This document shows, one piece after another, positions 19,157 through 27,395 of a stretch of DNA of 64,000 nt. A model generated the notes under the pieces. That model was not told the origin of the DNA and did not search any database. It saw nothing but the letters and a program-made list of their open reading frames with translations. Origin of the DNA: Alicyclobacillus tolerans (GTDB taxonomy: Bacteria; Bacillota; Bacilli; Alicyclobacillales; Alicyclobacillaceae); assembly GCF_021739485.1 (NCBI RefSeq), contig NZ_JAJFNK010000008.1, forward strand, positions 62,001 to 126,000. Reading direction: 5' to 3'. Every line of letters begins with the position of its first letter. Within the stretch, counting starts at the first letter, position 1. Position numbers and translations under genes: made by a program.

Positions 19157-19773
19157 CTCTGATGCCCCCCTTTTTCTGCTGGGCCCCAAGGTGAGTACTG
19201 CAATTCACCTGGGATGGGAGCTTGTCGGGTTAAACCCTGTTGAGTTCCATAGTGATTGAGCAGTTCTGCTACCACATGCCGATGCAGGTTGCCGAGCATG
19301 ATGGTGGGTTCGTTTCGCTGACCCTTAGTAATCGGGTTTAGGATGACGGGTTGAACCTCGTGGCTGGACACCGGAACTTCAAACAACACCTGCTCGTTGT
19401 AGCCCTGTGCAACCACGAGGGCGGTCACTGTACCCATAGGTTTAACACTGGCAAAGCGCGGGTCTTGCGGGACGTTCATTCGAACCATCCACGTCCCGGA
19501 AGTGTCCGTTTTACCGGACGCAATGACGCGTCCTTGTGGATCGACGACTAAAACATGCGCCCCATCTACGCGGTGTGATGCGCGGTCGGCAACGCGAAAT
19601 TCAACGTTACCTTCAACCGCTTTCGACGCCTTCGAAACGCGATGCGACGACGAGGCAAGAGCCGTGGCGGTGCATGGACTCATAAAAACAACACAGGCTG
19701 CGAATGACGCGAGCACTTTGTAAGCGAACCGCTTGTGTAAAGGAGCGGACGGTCTATGATGCTTAAATGGCAA
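19153..19773 (-). CDS. Secreted protein with an Ig-like/carboxypeptidase-regulatory-like domain
   Basis: A 206-residue exported protein of unrecognised family. The signal segment is KVLASFAACVVFMSPCTATA (about residues 17-36). After it comes a beta-rich domain of the carboxypeptidase-regulatory type: VEFRVADRASHRVDGAHVLV, then DPQGRVIASGKTDTSGTWMV. The end (TIMLGNLHRHVVAELLNHYG) looks helical. I chose the TTG at 19771-19773 because AGAGGTGA lies 5 bases upstream; the open frame continues to 20511 but that part overlaps other genes. Its stop overlaps the SpoIID-like start by four bases, so the two act as a pair. Confidence 0.75.
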   Translation of the reverse strand: MPFKHHRPSAPLHKRFAYKVLASFAACVVFMSPCTATALASSSHRVSKASKAVEGNVEFRVADRASHRVDGAHVLVVDPQGRVIASGKTDTSGTWMVRMNVPQDPRFASVKPMGTVTALVVAQGYNEQVLFEVPVSSHEVQPVILNPITKGQRNEPTIMLGNLHRHVVAELLNHYGTQQGLTRQAPIPGELQYSPWGPAEKGGHQR

Positions 19774-19992
19774 CGAGATCACCTCTTTTTCGCGTAGTAT
19801 GGCAACCGGACTGTCCGCCGATTCATGACTCGGAGAGATCGCTCGAAAGAGGCTGCTTCTACCGGCGACCGTGCGCATAACAAAACGCCCGGTCATGCAC
19901 ACTAAGAGAATAACTGAACGGTTTCGAAACTGTGCCAGAGCATTTCTTGCCGGTGGGTTCACAAAAGGTTTCACAAAGGAGGTCGTCGCGAC

Positions 19993-20298
19993 GTGGCTAG
20001 ACGTTCGAATCAGACGCGTCCTTCTCAGGAAGTGAACGCGTCGACTAACGTTGAAATGAACGTGGCGGACAGCGCGAATGCACAGGCCCAACGCGCCATC
20101 CAAGAGAGCATGCAGGGAAACATTCGTGAACAAATTGACGAGCAGGTCAACCGTATGACGGGGGAAGGTGGAGTAGCCACCGAGGTGGTGCATCGGGCCT
20201 CGCAGGGCAGGTCCGGGCCAACAGAGATTGCGGATGGAGCCGTCGTAGACGCAAACGTGGAAGGCGATTCGACGGTCGACAGTGCTACGAACGATTAA
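19993..20298 (+). CDS. 101-residue acidic hydrophilic protein, unknown
   Basis: The GTG at 19993 has a strong AAAGGAGGT site. The product has no cysteine, no membrane segment and is rich in Asn, Gln, Glu, Asp and Ala (for example NVADSANAQAQRAIQES). It may be a small structural spore protein or a partner of the element's recombinase, but I recognise no family. It is transcribed divergently from the secreted/SpoIID-like pair and in the same direction as dpaB. Confidence 0.6.
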   Translation: MARRSNQTRPSQEVNASTNVEMNVADSANAQAQRAIQESMQGNIREQIDEQVNRMTGEGGVATEVVHRASQGRSGPTEIADGAVVDANVEGDSTVDSATND

Positions 20299-20516
20299 CT
20301 GCGTTCGGGTGAGGAGTACCACAAAGACAAAGGTAACGTACACCCAGGAGATAGCTGCGGCGATGAGCACCTCCAGCAGGCGTGGCGATTGAAGCGCGCC
20401 TGTTTTTTCATAAAGTTGAATCCTCAAAGAAAAGGGCGGCCCCGTTGTGGCAGGCCATGCCTGAGTGGGCACTCTGTACCGTGGATAACGACGATCGCAC
20501 TCCCAGGTCAAACGCC
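20299..20516. other. Right end of the dpaB element, no clear gene
   Basis: Between the 101-residue protein and the right junction. A minus-strand frame here would encode a hydrophobic segment (LIAAAISWVYVTFVFVVLL), but it has no ribosome site and runs into the opposite gene. A plus-strand in-frame GTG at 20382 could extend the 3' dpaB frame upstream but also lacks a ribosome site. Confidence 0.5.
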
Positions 20517-20523
20517 GAAGTGT
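20512..20523 (+). repeat. Right attachment junction (attR) core
   Basis: ACGC-CGAA-GTGT, matching the left core at 10 of 12 bases, with the same central GA (20517-20518). It lies exactly where DpaB similarity resumes. The predicted joined site in the intact gene is ACGCTGAAGTGT. Confidence 0.75.
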
Positions 20524-21059
20524 TTCCGCAAATTGAACGGTTGGTGAAGTTGGGGGTACAGGTCGTGCCGATCTTCTCCAACACGGTTTTGGAAGTCAGC
20601 ACCCGGTTTGGCGAGGCCGGGGAGTGGGCGGAAAAGATTGAAAAAACAACGGGCCGGAAAGCGATTGCGTCGATTCCAGAAGCGGAACCTCTCGGACCGT
20701 CGAAGCAACTCGACTGTTTAGTCATCGCTCCATGCACGGGGAGCTCTCTGAGCCGGTTAGCGAATGCCGCCACAGATTCGCCGGTTCTCATGGCGGCAAA
20801 AAGCACCATGCGCAACGACCGTCCGGTGATTCTAGCGATTTCTACGAACGACGGTCTCGGGTTAAACCTGTACAATATCGCCAAATTAATCAATATGAAA
20901 AATATTTTCTTCGTCCCGTTTGGGCAAGACGCTCCCCATGTTAAAATGAACTCATTGGTCGCGCTGATGGACTTGATCCCGGAGACCTGTGAAGCGGCAC
21001 TAGAAAAGCGTCAACTGCAGCCGGTTTTACTAGAACGGTGGCGAAATGAACGCCCGTAA
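20517..21059 (+). CDS. dpaB: Dipicolinate synthase subunit B, 3' part, interrupted by an element
   Basis: The frame resumes with EVFPQIERLVKLGVQVVPIF and continues with the DpaB hallmarks IPEAEPLGP, LDCLVIAPCTGSSLSRLANA, TDSPVLMAAKSTMRNDRPV and the C-terminal FVPFGQDAPHVKMNSLVA. It has 180 codons plus stop and no start codon of its own at the junction. Joined to 16641-16700 it gives a 200-residue protein, the normal DpaB length. DpaB works with DpaA to make dipicolinic acid. The coding frame is intact with no internal stop, so it is under selection. Confidence 0.94.
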   Translation, partial: EVFPQIERLVKLGVQVVPIFSNTVLEVSTRFGEAGEWAEKIEKTTGRKAIASIPEAEPLGPSKQLDCLVIAPCTGSSLSRLANAATDSPVLMAAKSTMRNDRPVILAISTNDGLGLNLYNIAKLINMKNIFFVPFGQDAPHVKMNSLVALMDLIPETCEAALEKRQLQPVLLERWRNERP

Positions 21060-21121
21060 CCCAGGTCCCCGGGGTCTATTATCATAAATCCACCAAATCC
21101 ACCGGGAGAGGGAGAAGAGAA

Positions 21122-22159
21122 ATGGAGAGAAAAGACAGATACACCGTGGCCGTGCTCGGGGCAACCGGAGCTGTCGGCAGGTCTATGATTGAAACATTAG
21201 AGCGGCGCAACTTCCCTGTGGGCGAGCTGCGCCTTTTGGCATCCAAGCGCTCGGCTGGCCAGACTTTGTCGTTTCGGGGCCAAGACGTTGTGGTTCAAGA
21301 GGCCAGTGAAGAGGCTTTTGCAGGTGTGGACATTGCGCTGTTTAGTGCGGGAGCGACGGCGAGTTTCGAGTTTGCCCCGCTTGCTGTTCGTCAGGGTGCT
21401 GTGGTGGTTGACAACAGCAGTGCCTACCGGATGCATCAAGACGTCCCATTAGTCGTACCCGAAGTGAACCCGCATGCCGCTTTCGCGCACAACGGCATCA
21501 TTGCCAACCCGAACTGCTCTACGATTCAGTTGGTTGTCGCTCTCAAGCCTCTTTTGAAATTTGGGTTGGAGCATATCACTGTATCCACTTATCAAGCGGT
21601 TAGCGGCATGGGGCAAAAGGCGATTGATGCGCTCGAGCGCGAGTTGGAAAACCGTGCAGAGAACCCTGAATCGACCACGATTTTCCCGTTGGCTTCTCAA
21701 GATGTGCACTATCCGATGGCGTTCAACGTCTTGCCTCAGTGCGACGTCTTCGTGGAGGACGGATACACGAAAGAAGAAATGAAGCTGGTCAATGAGTCGC
21801 GCAAGATTCTTGAGTTGCCGGAGTTGACCGTGAGCCCAACTGCTGTGCGCGTACCGGTAGCGTACGGGCATGCAGAATCCGTAGCAGCGAGGTTTAACAA
21901 GAGCGTGACGGTCGACGCGGTCCGTCAGGAATTACTCCATGCCGACGGCGTGAAGTTAGTTGACGACCCAGACCGGGCATTGTACCCCCACCCGCGGATG
22001 GCTCAAGGCACCGGAGATACGTTTGTCGGGCGTGTTCGCAAGGACTTGGCGAACGACAACACCATTTTAATGTTTGTCGTAGCGGACAACATTTTGAAAG
22101 GCGCTGCTTACAACGCAGTACAAATTGCAGAACTGCTCATCGCAGGAAACAAGGCCTGA
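21122..22159 (+). CDS. asd: Aspartate-semialdehyde dehydrogenase
   Basis: A 345-residue enzyme that reduces aspartyl phosphate to aspartate semialdehyde, the shared precursor of diaminopimelate, lysine, threonine, methionine and dipicolinate. The NADP loop GATGAVGRS is at residues 13-20 and the catalytic Cys is residue 132 in NPNCST. VSTYQAVSGMGQKAIDALE and the substrate motif RVPVAYGHAE are also present. The ATG at 21122 follows GGGAGAGGGAGAAG. It is 62 bases after dpaB; as dpaB is interrupted, it probably needs a promoter of its own in growing cells. Confidence 0.96.
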   Translation: MERKDRYTVAVLGATGAVGRSMIETLERRNFPVGELRLLASKRSAGQTLSFRGQDVVVQEASEEAFAGVDIALFSAGATASFEFAPLAVRQGAVVVDNSSAYRMHQDVPLVVPEVNPHAAFAHNGIIANPNCSTIQLVVALKPLLKFGLEHITVSTYQAVSGMGQKAIDALERELENRAENPESTTIFPLASQDVHYPMAFNVLPQCDVFVEDGYTKEEMKLVNESRKILELPELTVSPTAVRVPVAYGHAESVAARFNKSVTVDAVRQELLHADGVKLVDDPDRALYPHPRMAQGTGDTFVGRVRKDLANDNTILMFVVADNILKGAAYNAVQIAELLIAGNKA

Positions 22160-22217
22160 TTAAACGGGTTGGCGCAATAAAAATCCGGGACAAAACAGCT
22201 TTGGGGGGCCTTAGACG

Positions 22218-23420
22218 ATGAGAATTTTGGTGCAAAAGTTCGGCGGTACGTCGGTGGCCACTCACCAGGCACGGCTTTCCGCAGTGGAGCACGTGGAAGA
22301 CGCACTTGCCAAAGAGTATTCGGTTGTCGTCGTGGTATCCGCCATGGGGCGCCGGGGCGAGCCGTACGCGACCGATACTTTGCTCGGGGTTGTAGACGAT
22401 TCAGGCAGTGTGGCGAAACGGGATCTGGATATTTTGATGTCGTGCGGTGAAGCCATCTCCGCGGTCGTATTCGCGAGCCTGCTTCGTAGCCGGGGGCATG
22501 AAGTTACAGTGTTGAACGGAATGCAAGCGGGCATACGAACCACCGCTCAGTATGGAGAAGCGCGAATTCTGGAAATCAACCCCGCCCGGCTCCTGGATGA
22601 GTTAAATGCGGGGAAAGTGGTTGTGGTCATGGGCTTTCAAGGCGGAACCCAGGACGGTGACATTACGACGCTGGGACGTGGCGGCAGCGACACGACCGCA
22701 ACCGCGCTGGGAGTAGCTCTGAACGCCGAGTATGTAGACATCTTTACGGATGTCGAGGGCATCATGACAGCAGACCCGAGGATTGTTTCGGATGCACGCC
22801 GCCTTCATCACGTCACATACACGGAGATTTGCAACCTGGCCTATCAAGGCGCGAAGGTGATTCATCCGCGTGCTGTGGAAATTGCGATGCAGAAAAACAT
22901 CCCGATCCGGGTACGGTCAACAACGTCCAAAGGCGAAGGGACCTTGGTGACTCACGCTGTGACGGCAATGGAAGTCAATGCTTTGCACGACCAATTCGTC
23001 ACTGGCGTCACTCAAACGCCGAATGTCACACAGATCAATTTGGAACTCGGGGCCGCCAGCCATCAAAACGTTTTTTCGGCGATGGCGGAACACGAGATCA
23101 GCGTCGATTTTATATCCATTGCTCCGGATCGCGTTGCCTACACGGTGCCAAACAAGGACGCTGGGCGCGCGGTTGAGATTCTGGAACAAATGGGACATTC
23201 GCCGCGCCTGGTCTCGGATTGCGCCAAGGTGGCAGCAGTCGGGGCTGGCATTGCAGGAGTCCCAGGTATCATGGCCAAAATTGTAGACGCCTTGAGTCAG
23301 GAAGGGATTCAGATTTTGCAATCTGCAGACTCCCACACGACCATTTGGTGTCTAGTCCGGCAACACGACATGGAAGGCGCTGTGCGGGCTTTGCATCGGG
23401 TGTTTAATCTCGCCAATTAA
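22218..23420 (+). CDS. dapG: Aspartate kinase I
   Basis: A 400-residue enzyme that phosphorylates aspartate. It starts with [10 protein letters not shown] (ATP site) and has [16 protein letters not shown] near residue 155 and the [17 protein letters not shown] loop, followed by two ACT domains from about residue 260 ([16 protein letters not shown] and the second after VGAGIAG). By context this is the DapG isozyme, which in B. subtilis is inhibited by diaminopimelate and serves spore wall and dipicolinate synthesis. The ATG at 22218 follows GGGGGG. Confidence 0.95.
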   Translation: MRILVQKFGGTSVATHQARLSAVEHVEDALAKEYSVVVVVSAMGRRGEPYATDTLLGVVDDSGSVAKRDLDILMSCGEAISAVVFASLLRSRGHEVTVLNGMQAGIRTTAQYGEARILEINPARLLDELNAGKVVVVMGFQGGTQDGDITTLGRGGSDTTATALGVALNAEYVDIFTDVEGIMTADPRIVSDARRLHHVTYTEICNLAYQGAKVIHPRAVEIAMQKNIPIRVRSTTSKGEGTLVTHAVTAMEVNALHDQFVTGVTQTPNVTQINLELGAASHQNVFSAMAEHEISVDFISIAPDRVAYTVPNKDAGRAVEILEQMGHSPRLVSDCAKVAAVGAGIAGVPGIMAKIVDALSQEGIQILQSADSHTTIWCLVRQHDMEGAVRALHRVFNLAN

Positions 23421-23503
23421 GCGCACTGGGCAAAACCACAGCCGCCGTCTGTCCGTTTTCCGGGGAAAACGGTTGAAGAACTTGGTTGAGACGGGGTGTA
23501 GGT

Positions 23504-24385
23504 ATGGACTTTGGCAGGTTGGTTACCGCAATGGCAACACCGTTTGACAGGGACGGAAATCTGGACGAGCCGGGACTCAAGGTGTTGATTGACCATTTGA
23601 TTGCCACGGGGACGACGGCAATTGTGGCGAATGGCACTACGGGTGAATCTCCCACGCTGTCGCACCGGGAAAAGCTCCGGCTGTTCGAAAAAACCCTGGA
23701 ATGCGTCGATGGACGGATCCCGGTCATCGCGGGCACTGGGAACAACAATACTTTGGATTCCATCGAACTGTCGAAAGAAGCCGAACAACTGGGCGTTCAC
23801 GGACTGCTTTTGGTGTCTCCGTATTACAATCGCCCGACACAAGAGGGACTTTACCGGCACTTTCGCAAGATTTCGGAGTCCGTGACACTTCCGGTGATGA
23901 TTTATAACATTCCTGGCCGGACAGGTGTCAATATTGACGTGGAGACCATGCTTCGGTTGGCCGAAGTGCCGAACATTGTGGCTGCGAAAGAATCCAGTGG
24001 GAATTTTTCGCAAGTGGCTTTGATCGCAGCAAACAAGCCGGATGATTTTCTGCTGTACAGCGGCGACGACAAATTCACCTTGCCGGTCCTTGCCTACGGT
24101 GGATATGGGGTTGTGAGTGTCGCTGCCCATTTGGTCGGACAGGAAATGACGCAGATGATCGAGGCCTTTTTGAACGGAGAAGTGAAGCAAGCGGCCGTAT
24201 GGTCGGCAAGGTTGCTGCCAGTATTCGAAGCCTTGTTTCGAGTGGCTAGTCCGGCGCCTCTCAAAGCAGGTCTCAAGCTATTGGGACTGCCAGGCGGGGA
24301 TGTGCGTTTGCCTCTAGTCGAAGCCCCCGAAGTGGTGGTTGAGGAAATGGCCCGGGAGTTAAGGCGTTTGAAAAAAATCGGCTGA
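23504..24385 (+). CDS. dapA: 4-Hydroxy-tetrahydrodipicolinate synthase
   Basis: A 293-residue TIM-barrel aldolase that condenses aspartate semialdehyde with pyruvate, giving the branch compound for lysine and dipicolinate. The Schiff-base Lys is residue 162 in AAKESSG; YYNRPTQEGL supplies the catalytic Tyr, and GTTGESPTLS and YNIPGRTGVN are family signatures. I chose the ATG at 23504 from the conserved N-terminus FGRLVTAMATPFD; a TTG at 23486 is possible. It ends the spoVF-asd-dapG-dapA cluster, followed by a terminator. Confidence 0.95.
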   Translation: MDFGRLVTAMATPFDRDGNLDEPGLKVLIDHLIATGTTAIVANGTTGESPTLSHREKLRLFEKTLECVDGRIPVIAGTGNNNTLDSIELSKEAEQLGVHGLLLVSPYYNRPTQEGLYRHFRKISESVTLPVMIYNIPGRTGVNIDVETMLRLAEVPNIVAAKESSGNFSQVALIAANKPDDFLLYSGDDKFTLPVLAYGGYGVVSVAAHLVGQEMTQMIEAFLNGEVKQAAVWSARLLPVFEALFRVASPAPLKAGLKLLGLPGGDVRLPLVEAPEVVVEEMARELRRLKKIG

Positions 24386-24415
24386 TTTTTGCGTCGTTGT
24401 GCGAGACAAGACCGG

Positions 24416-24465
24416 AGTCCGCTTTCTCGATGGGTGGAACAACCCATGCGGGAGGCGGACTTTTT
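24416..24465 (+). terminator. Intrinsic terminator after dapA
   Basis: An outer stem AGTCCGC/GCGGACT encloses a second small stem (ATGGGT/ACCCAT) and is followed by a T-run. Confidence 0.75.
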
Positions 24466-24494
24466 GCGTTGTCCAAATCCGTGATGAAAGTCAG

Positions 24495-24523
24495 TTGTTT
24501 CTGGTTCTAGCCGCGAGTATAAT
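24495..24523 (+). promoter_or_regulatory. Sigma-A promoter of rnjB
   Basis: TTGTTT (24495-24500), 17-base spacer, TATAAT (24518-24523). Confidence 0.7.
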
Positions 24524-24712
24524 GAACTCAAGTGACTGGTGCGGCTTTGAAGGTTCAAAGAACGAACATCATCACTCAATCGCGTGGGTGTGTGACTCTG
24601 TTCCGTTGTGTCGAAGTGGAGACGGCCAACAACAGTGAGCTAATTAAACACGCGGTCGTAAGGAGAAGAACAGCTCTTGAACATGTAAAAAATGTAAAAA
24701 AAGAAACATTTT

Positions 24713-24734
24713 AGGGCGTTTCTAGCCCTTTTTT
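24713..24734 (+). terminator. Terminator-like hairpin abutting the rnjB ribosome site
   Basis: A short stem AGGGC/GCCCT is followed by seven T residues that run into the TTGGAGG ribosome site of rnjB. It may act as an attenuator or be mere coincidence; the stem is only five base pairs. Confidence 0.4.
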
Positions 24735-24746
24735 GGAGGTGCAAAC

Positions 24747-26405
24747 TTGGCAAAAGGAAGACAAAGATTAGCCGTCATCCCACTCGGAGGAGTGGGTGAA
24801 ATCGGCAAAAATATGACGGCGTACTGGTATGGGAACGACATCATTGTAGTCGATGCGGGCTTGAAGTTTCCTGAAGAAGAAATGCTCGGGATTGATGCAG
24901 TCATTCCAGATATTTCTTTCTTGGTCGAAAATCGGGACAAAGTGAAAGGGATTTTTTTAACCCACGGACACGAAGACCACATCGGCGGTCTGCCATACGT
25001 GCTGAAAAGCCTAAACGTACCGGTGTACGGTACTCGACTCACCTTGGGACTGGTTGAAAACAAATTGCGAGAACACGCGTTGTTAGAAACGACCAAACTC
25101 ATTCGAATGGACGGCAGCACGGTTGTTAACGCAGGGGCATTTCAAGTTTCGTTCTTCTACAATAACCACAGCATTCCTGATTCCGGGGGATTCGCCATTG
25201 ACACGCCGGAAGGACTCGTGGTTCATACAGGCGACTTCAAGTTCGACCAAACGCCTGTGGACGGACGCAAAGCAGACTTCCACAAACTTGCGGCGTATGG
25301 TGAACGCGGCGTATTGGCTCTGGTGGCAGACAGCACGAACGCGGAGCGCCCGGGCTACACCCCGTCAGAGCGGGTAGTTGGAAAGGCCATTGACGACATT
25401 GTGACCTCTACGCAAGGACGCATTATTTTGGCGACGTTTGCCTCAAATATTCATCGAATTCAACAGGCTGTGGAAGCCGCTGAGAAATACGGCCGGAAAG
25501 TTGCGGTCGTCGGTCGCAGCATGATCAACAACATCCAAATTGCGCTCAATTTGGGGTATTTACAGATGTCGCCGTCGACTCTCATCGACATCGACGACGT
25601 GGGCAAATTTCCGCCGGAGAAACTGCTTATCCTCTCCACAGGTAGTCAGGGCGAGCCGATGTCCGCGTTAACGCGCATGGCTCGGTCCGCTCACCGGAAA
25701 ATTGAGATTTTGCCTGGGGACACGGTCGTATTGGCCAGTTCTCCAATTCCAGGAAACGAACGGTACGTGGCTCGCACCATTGACCAACTGTTCAGGGTCG
25801 GGGCCAACGTCATTTACCAGGGTGTACATGCTTCGGGGCACGGAAGCCAAGAGGAATTGAAATTGATGCTTAACTTGGTCCGTCCGAAGTACTTTCTTCC
25901 TATGCACGGTGAGTTCCGGATGCAAAGGCGGCACGCGGCTTTGGCGACAGCGACCGGGGTGGACCCCGATAACATTTTTATCCTGGACCTCGGTGACGTG
26001 CTCGAATTTGAAAACGGCATCGCCCGTCCGGCTGCTAAGGTGACGGCAGGCATGGTCATGATCGACGGACTCGGGGTCGGAGATGTGGGCAATATCGTTC
26101 TCCGGGACCGGAAACTGTTGTCTCAGGACGGCATTCTCGTCGTGGTAGTGACCCTTTCCAAGACATCTGGAGCCATCATGTCTGGACCAGACATTATCTC
26201 CCGCGGCTTTGTCTATGTCCGCGAATCGGAAGCGTTGCTCGAAGAGGCCACGAAACTCGTGGAAGTGACGTTGACCAGGATGGTGTCGGATAACATCAAC
26301 GAATGGTCCTCCTTAAAAACTGCAGTCCGGGATGCACTCGGGCGGTTTTTATACGAACAGACTCGCCGTCGTCCCATGATTTTACCCATCATCATGGAAG
26401 CGTGA
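24747..26405 (+). CDS. rnjB: Ribonuclease J (J2-type position)
   Basis: A 552-residue metallo-beta-lactamase/beta-CASP ribonuclease for mRNA decay and 5' end maturation. The metal motif THGHEDHIGG is intact near residue 73, and GDFKFDQTPVDG, the beta-CASP segment ILATFASNIHRIQQ and MHGEFRMQRRH are visible. Its position between dapA and tepA is that of B. subtilis rnjB; the full metal motif looks like an active enzyme. The TTG at 24747 follows TTGGAGG. A terminator follows. Confidence 0.93.
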   Translation: MAKGRQRLAVIPLGGVGEIGKNMTAYWYGNDIIVVDAGLKFPEEEMLGIDAVIPDISFLVENRDKVKGIFLTHGHEDHIGGLPYVLKSLNVPVYGTRLTLGLVENKLREHALLETTKLIRMDGSTVVNAGAFQVSFFYNNHSIPDSGGFAIDTPEGLVVHTGDFKFDQTPVDGRKADFHKLAAYGERGVLALVADSTNAERPGYTPSERVVGKAIDDIVTSTQGRIILATFASNIHRIQQAVEAAEKYGRKVAVVGRSMINNIQIALNLGYLQMSPSTLIDIDDVGKFPPEKLLILSTGSQGEPMSALTRMARSAHRKIEILPGDTVVLASSPIPGNERYVARTIDQLFRVGANVIYQGVHASGHGSQEELKLMLNLVRPKYFLPMHGEFRMQRRHAALATATGVDPDNIFILDLGDVLEFENGIARPAAKVTAGMVMIDGLGVGDVGNIVLRDRKLLSQDGILVVVVTLSKTSGAIMSGPDIISRGFVYVRESEALLEEATKLVEVTLTRMVSDNINEWSSLKTAVRDALGRFLYEQTRRRPMILPIIMEA

Positions 26406-26486
26406 ATTGCGAACGTCTGAATGGTTGGAAGGCTGAATTTTGAAGGCCTGATGGCGGTTGCAAATGTGACAAGACGGAAAGATAGA

Positions 26487-26528
26487 ACAAACAAAGGCAC
26501 CGTGCTGCGGCAGGGTGCCTTTGTTTGT
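26487..26528 (+). terminator. Intrinsic terminator after rnjB
   Basis: A fifteen-base-pair perfect stem ACAAACAAAGGCACC/GGTGCCTTTGTTTGT. The A/T-rich arms could act in both directions. Confidence 0.8.
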
Positions 26529-26606
26529 GCGCATATTGTTGCATGTTGTTTACCACCCTATCCCATACTATGGCTTGGACCAGTACGGTGAGAGGAGTGG
26601 ATGTGC

Positions 26607-27395
26607 ATGAACATAAACGATTCCAAAAGTGTGTCCCTAGGCGGAAAGACGTCGGATGCCGGGGGACGGGCCAATACCTTGGAACCAATCCACGAGGAAT
26701 CACAGGTCTCAGATGTTGTGAACAGCATCGAGGCATTGGGGCAGACCGACCCTGCGAAGAACGACTCAAACATTTATTGTTTGACGATCATCGGACAAAT
26801 TGAGGGCCATATGGTATTGCCTCCACAAAACAAGACCACCAAGTACGAGCACCTCATTCCGCAGTTGGTAGCGGCAGAACAAAACGAAAAAATTGAGGGA
26901 CTGCTCGTGATCTTGAACACCGTAGGGGGCGATGTGGAAGCTGGACTTGCCATTGCGGAGATGGTGTCGAGCTTAAGCAAACCCTCGGTTTCGCTGGTTC
27001 TTGGCGGAGGACATTCCATTGGAGTTCCCATCGCCTGCAGCGCGAACTATACGTTTATCGCGGAAACGGCGTCGATGACCATCCATCCGATTCGCCTGAC
27101 TGGACTCGTGATTAGCGCTCCACAGTCTTTTGAATACATGGAGAAGATGCAAGAACGCGTGATCCGGTTTGTCATTTCGCACTCTCGCGTAACAGAAGAG
27201 GTGTTTCGCCGCCTGATGCTCAACACAGGAGAAATGGCCAGAGATATCGGGACTACGGTCGTGGGACGAGATGCGGTGAAATACGGGCTTGTGGATGAAG
27301 TGGGCGGGCTTGGTATGGCAATGGCCAAGCTCAACCAATTGATTGCGGAACGGCGCAATGCGGTGAGCCAAATTCCATTGGGGGGGATGCAGTAA
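26607..27395 (+). CDS. tepA: ClpP-like translocation-enhancing protease TepA
   Basis: A 262-residue Ser peptidase of the ClpP/crotonase fold. The nucleophile Ser is near residue 137 in [29 protein letters not shown] and [10 protein letters not shown] are family signatures. In B. subtilis TepA (YmfB) aids preprotein translocation and spore-related processes. The N-terminal 60 residues are a polar extension. I chose the ATG at 26607, 9 bases after AGGAG; an ATG at 26601 is an alternative. It overlaps ylzJ by one base. Confidence 0.92.
   Translation: MNINDSKSVSLGGKTSDAGGRANTLEPIHEESQVSDVVNSIEALGQTDPAKNDSNIYCLTIIGQIEGHMVLPPQNKTTKYEHLIPQLVAAEQNEKIEGLLVILNTVGGDVEAGLAIAEMVSSLSKPSVSLVLGGGHSIGVPIACSANYTFIAETASMTIHPIRLTGLVISAPQSFEYMEKMQERVIRFVISHSRVTEEVFRRLMLNTGEMARDIGTTVVGRDAVKYGLVDEVGGLGMAMAKLNQLIAERRNAVSQIPLGGMQ

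Larger units (their letters stand above)
16701..20516. mobile_element. 3,816-bp intervening element in dpaB with serine recombinase
   Basis: The element begins and ends inside dpaB, between related short dyads. It carries a serine recombinase, a 74-residue protein, a SpoIID/LytB-domain protein, a secreted protein and a 101-residue protein. No phage structural or replication genes are visible. Removing 16701-20516 restores an in-frame dpaB without adding or losing a codon, which argues for a reversible, selected insertion rather than a dead gene. The layout is that of the B. subtilis skin element in sigK and of spore-gene intervening elements in general. Confidence 0.9.
24386..24746. other. 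Intergenic region between dapA and rnjB
   Basis: It holds the dapA terminator (24416-24465), a sigma-A promoter (24495-24523), a leader of about 220 bases and a terminator-like hairpin (24713-24734) that abuts the rnjB ribosome site. I see no gene here. Confidence 0.7.

Noticed and set aside
19774..20511. N-terminal extension of the secreted minus-strand protein to 20511
   Set aside because: The extension covers the oppositely oriented 101-residue gene and the right junction of the element; the TTG at 19773 has the proper ribosome site.
20382..20516. GTG at 20382 as a native start for a shorter DpaB
   Set aside because: There is no ribosome site, and the first 45 codons show no DpaB similarity; similarity begins exactly at the junction.
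16701..20516. Ordinary prophage or transposon disruption of dpaB
   Set aside because: No phage genes or terminal inverted repeats are seen, the reading frame is restored precisely on excision, and both dpaB parts are intact, all of which fit a programmed element better than a dead insertion.
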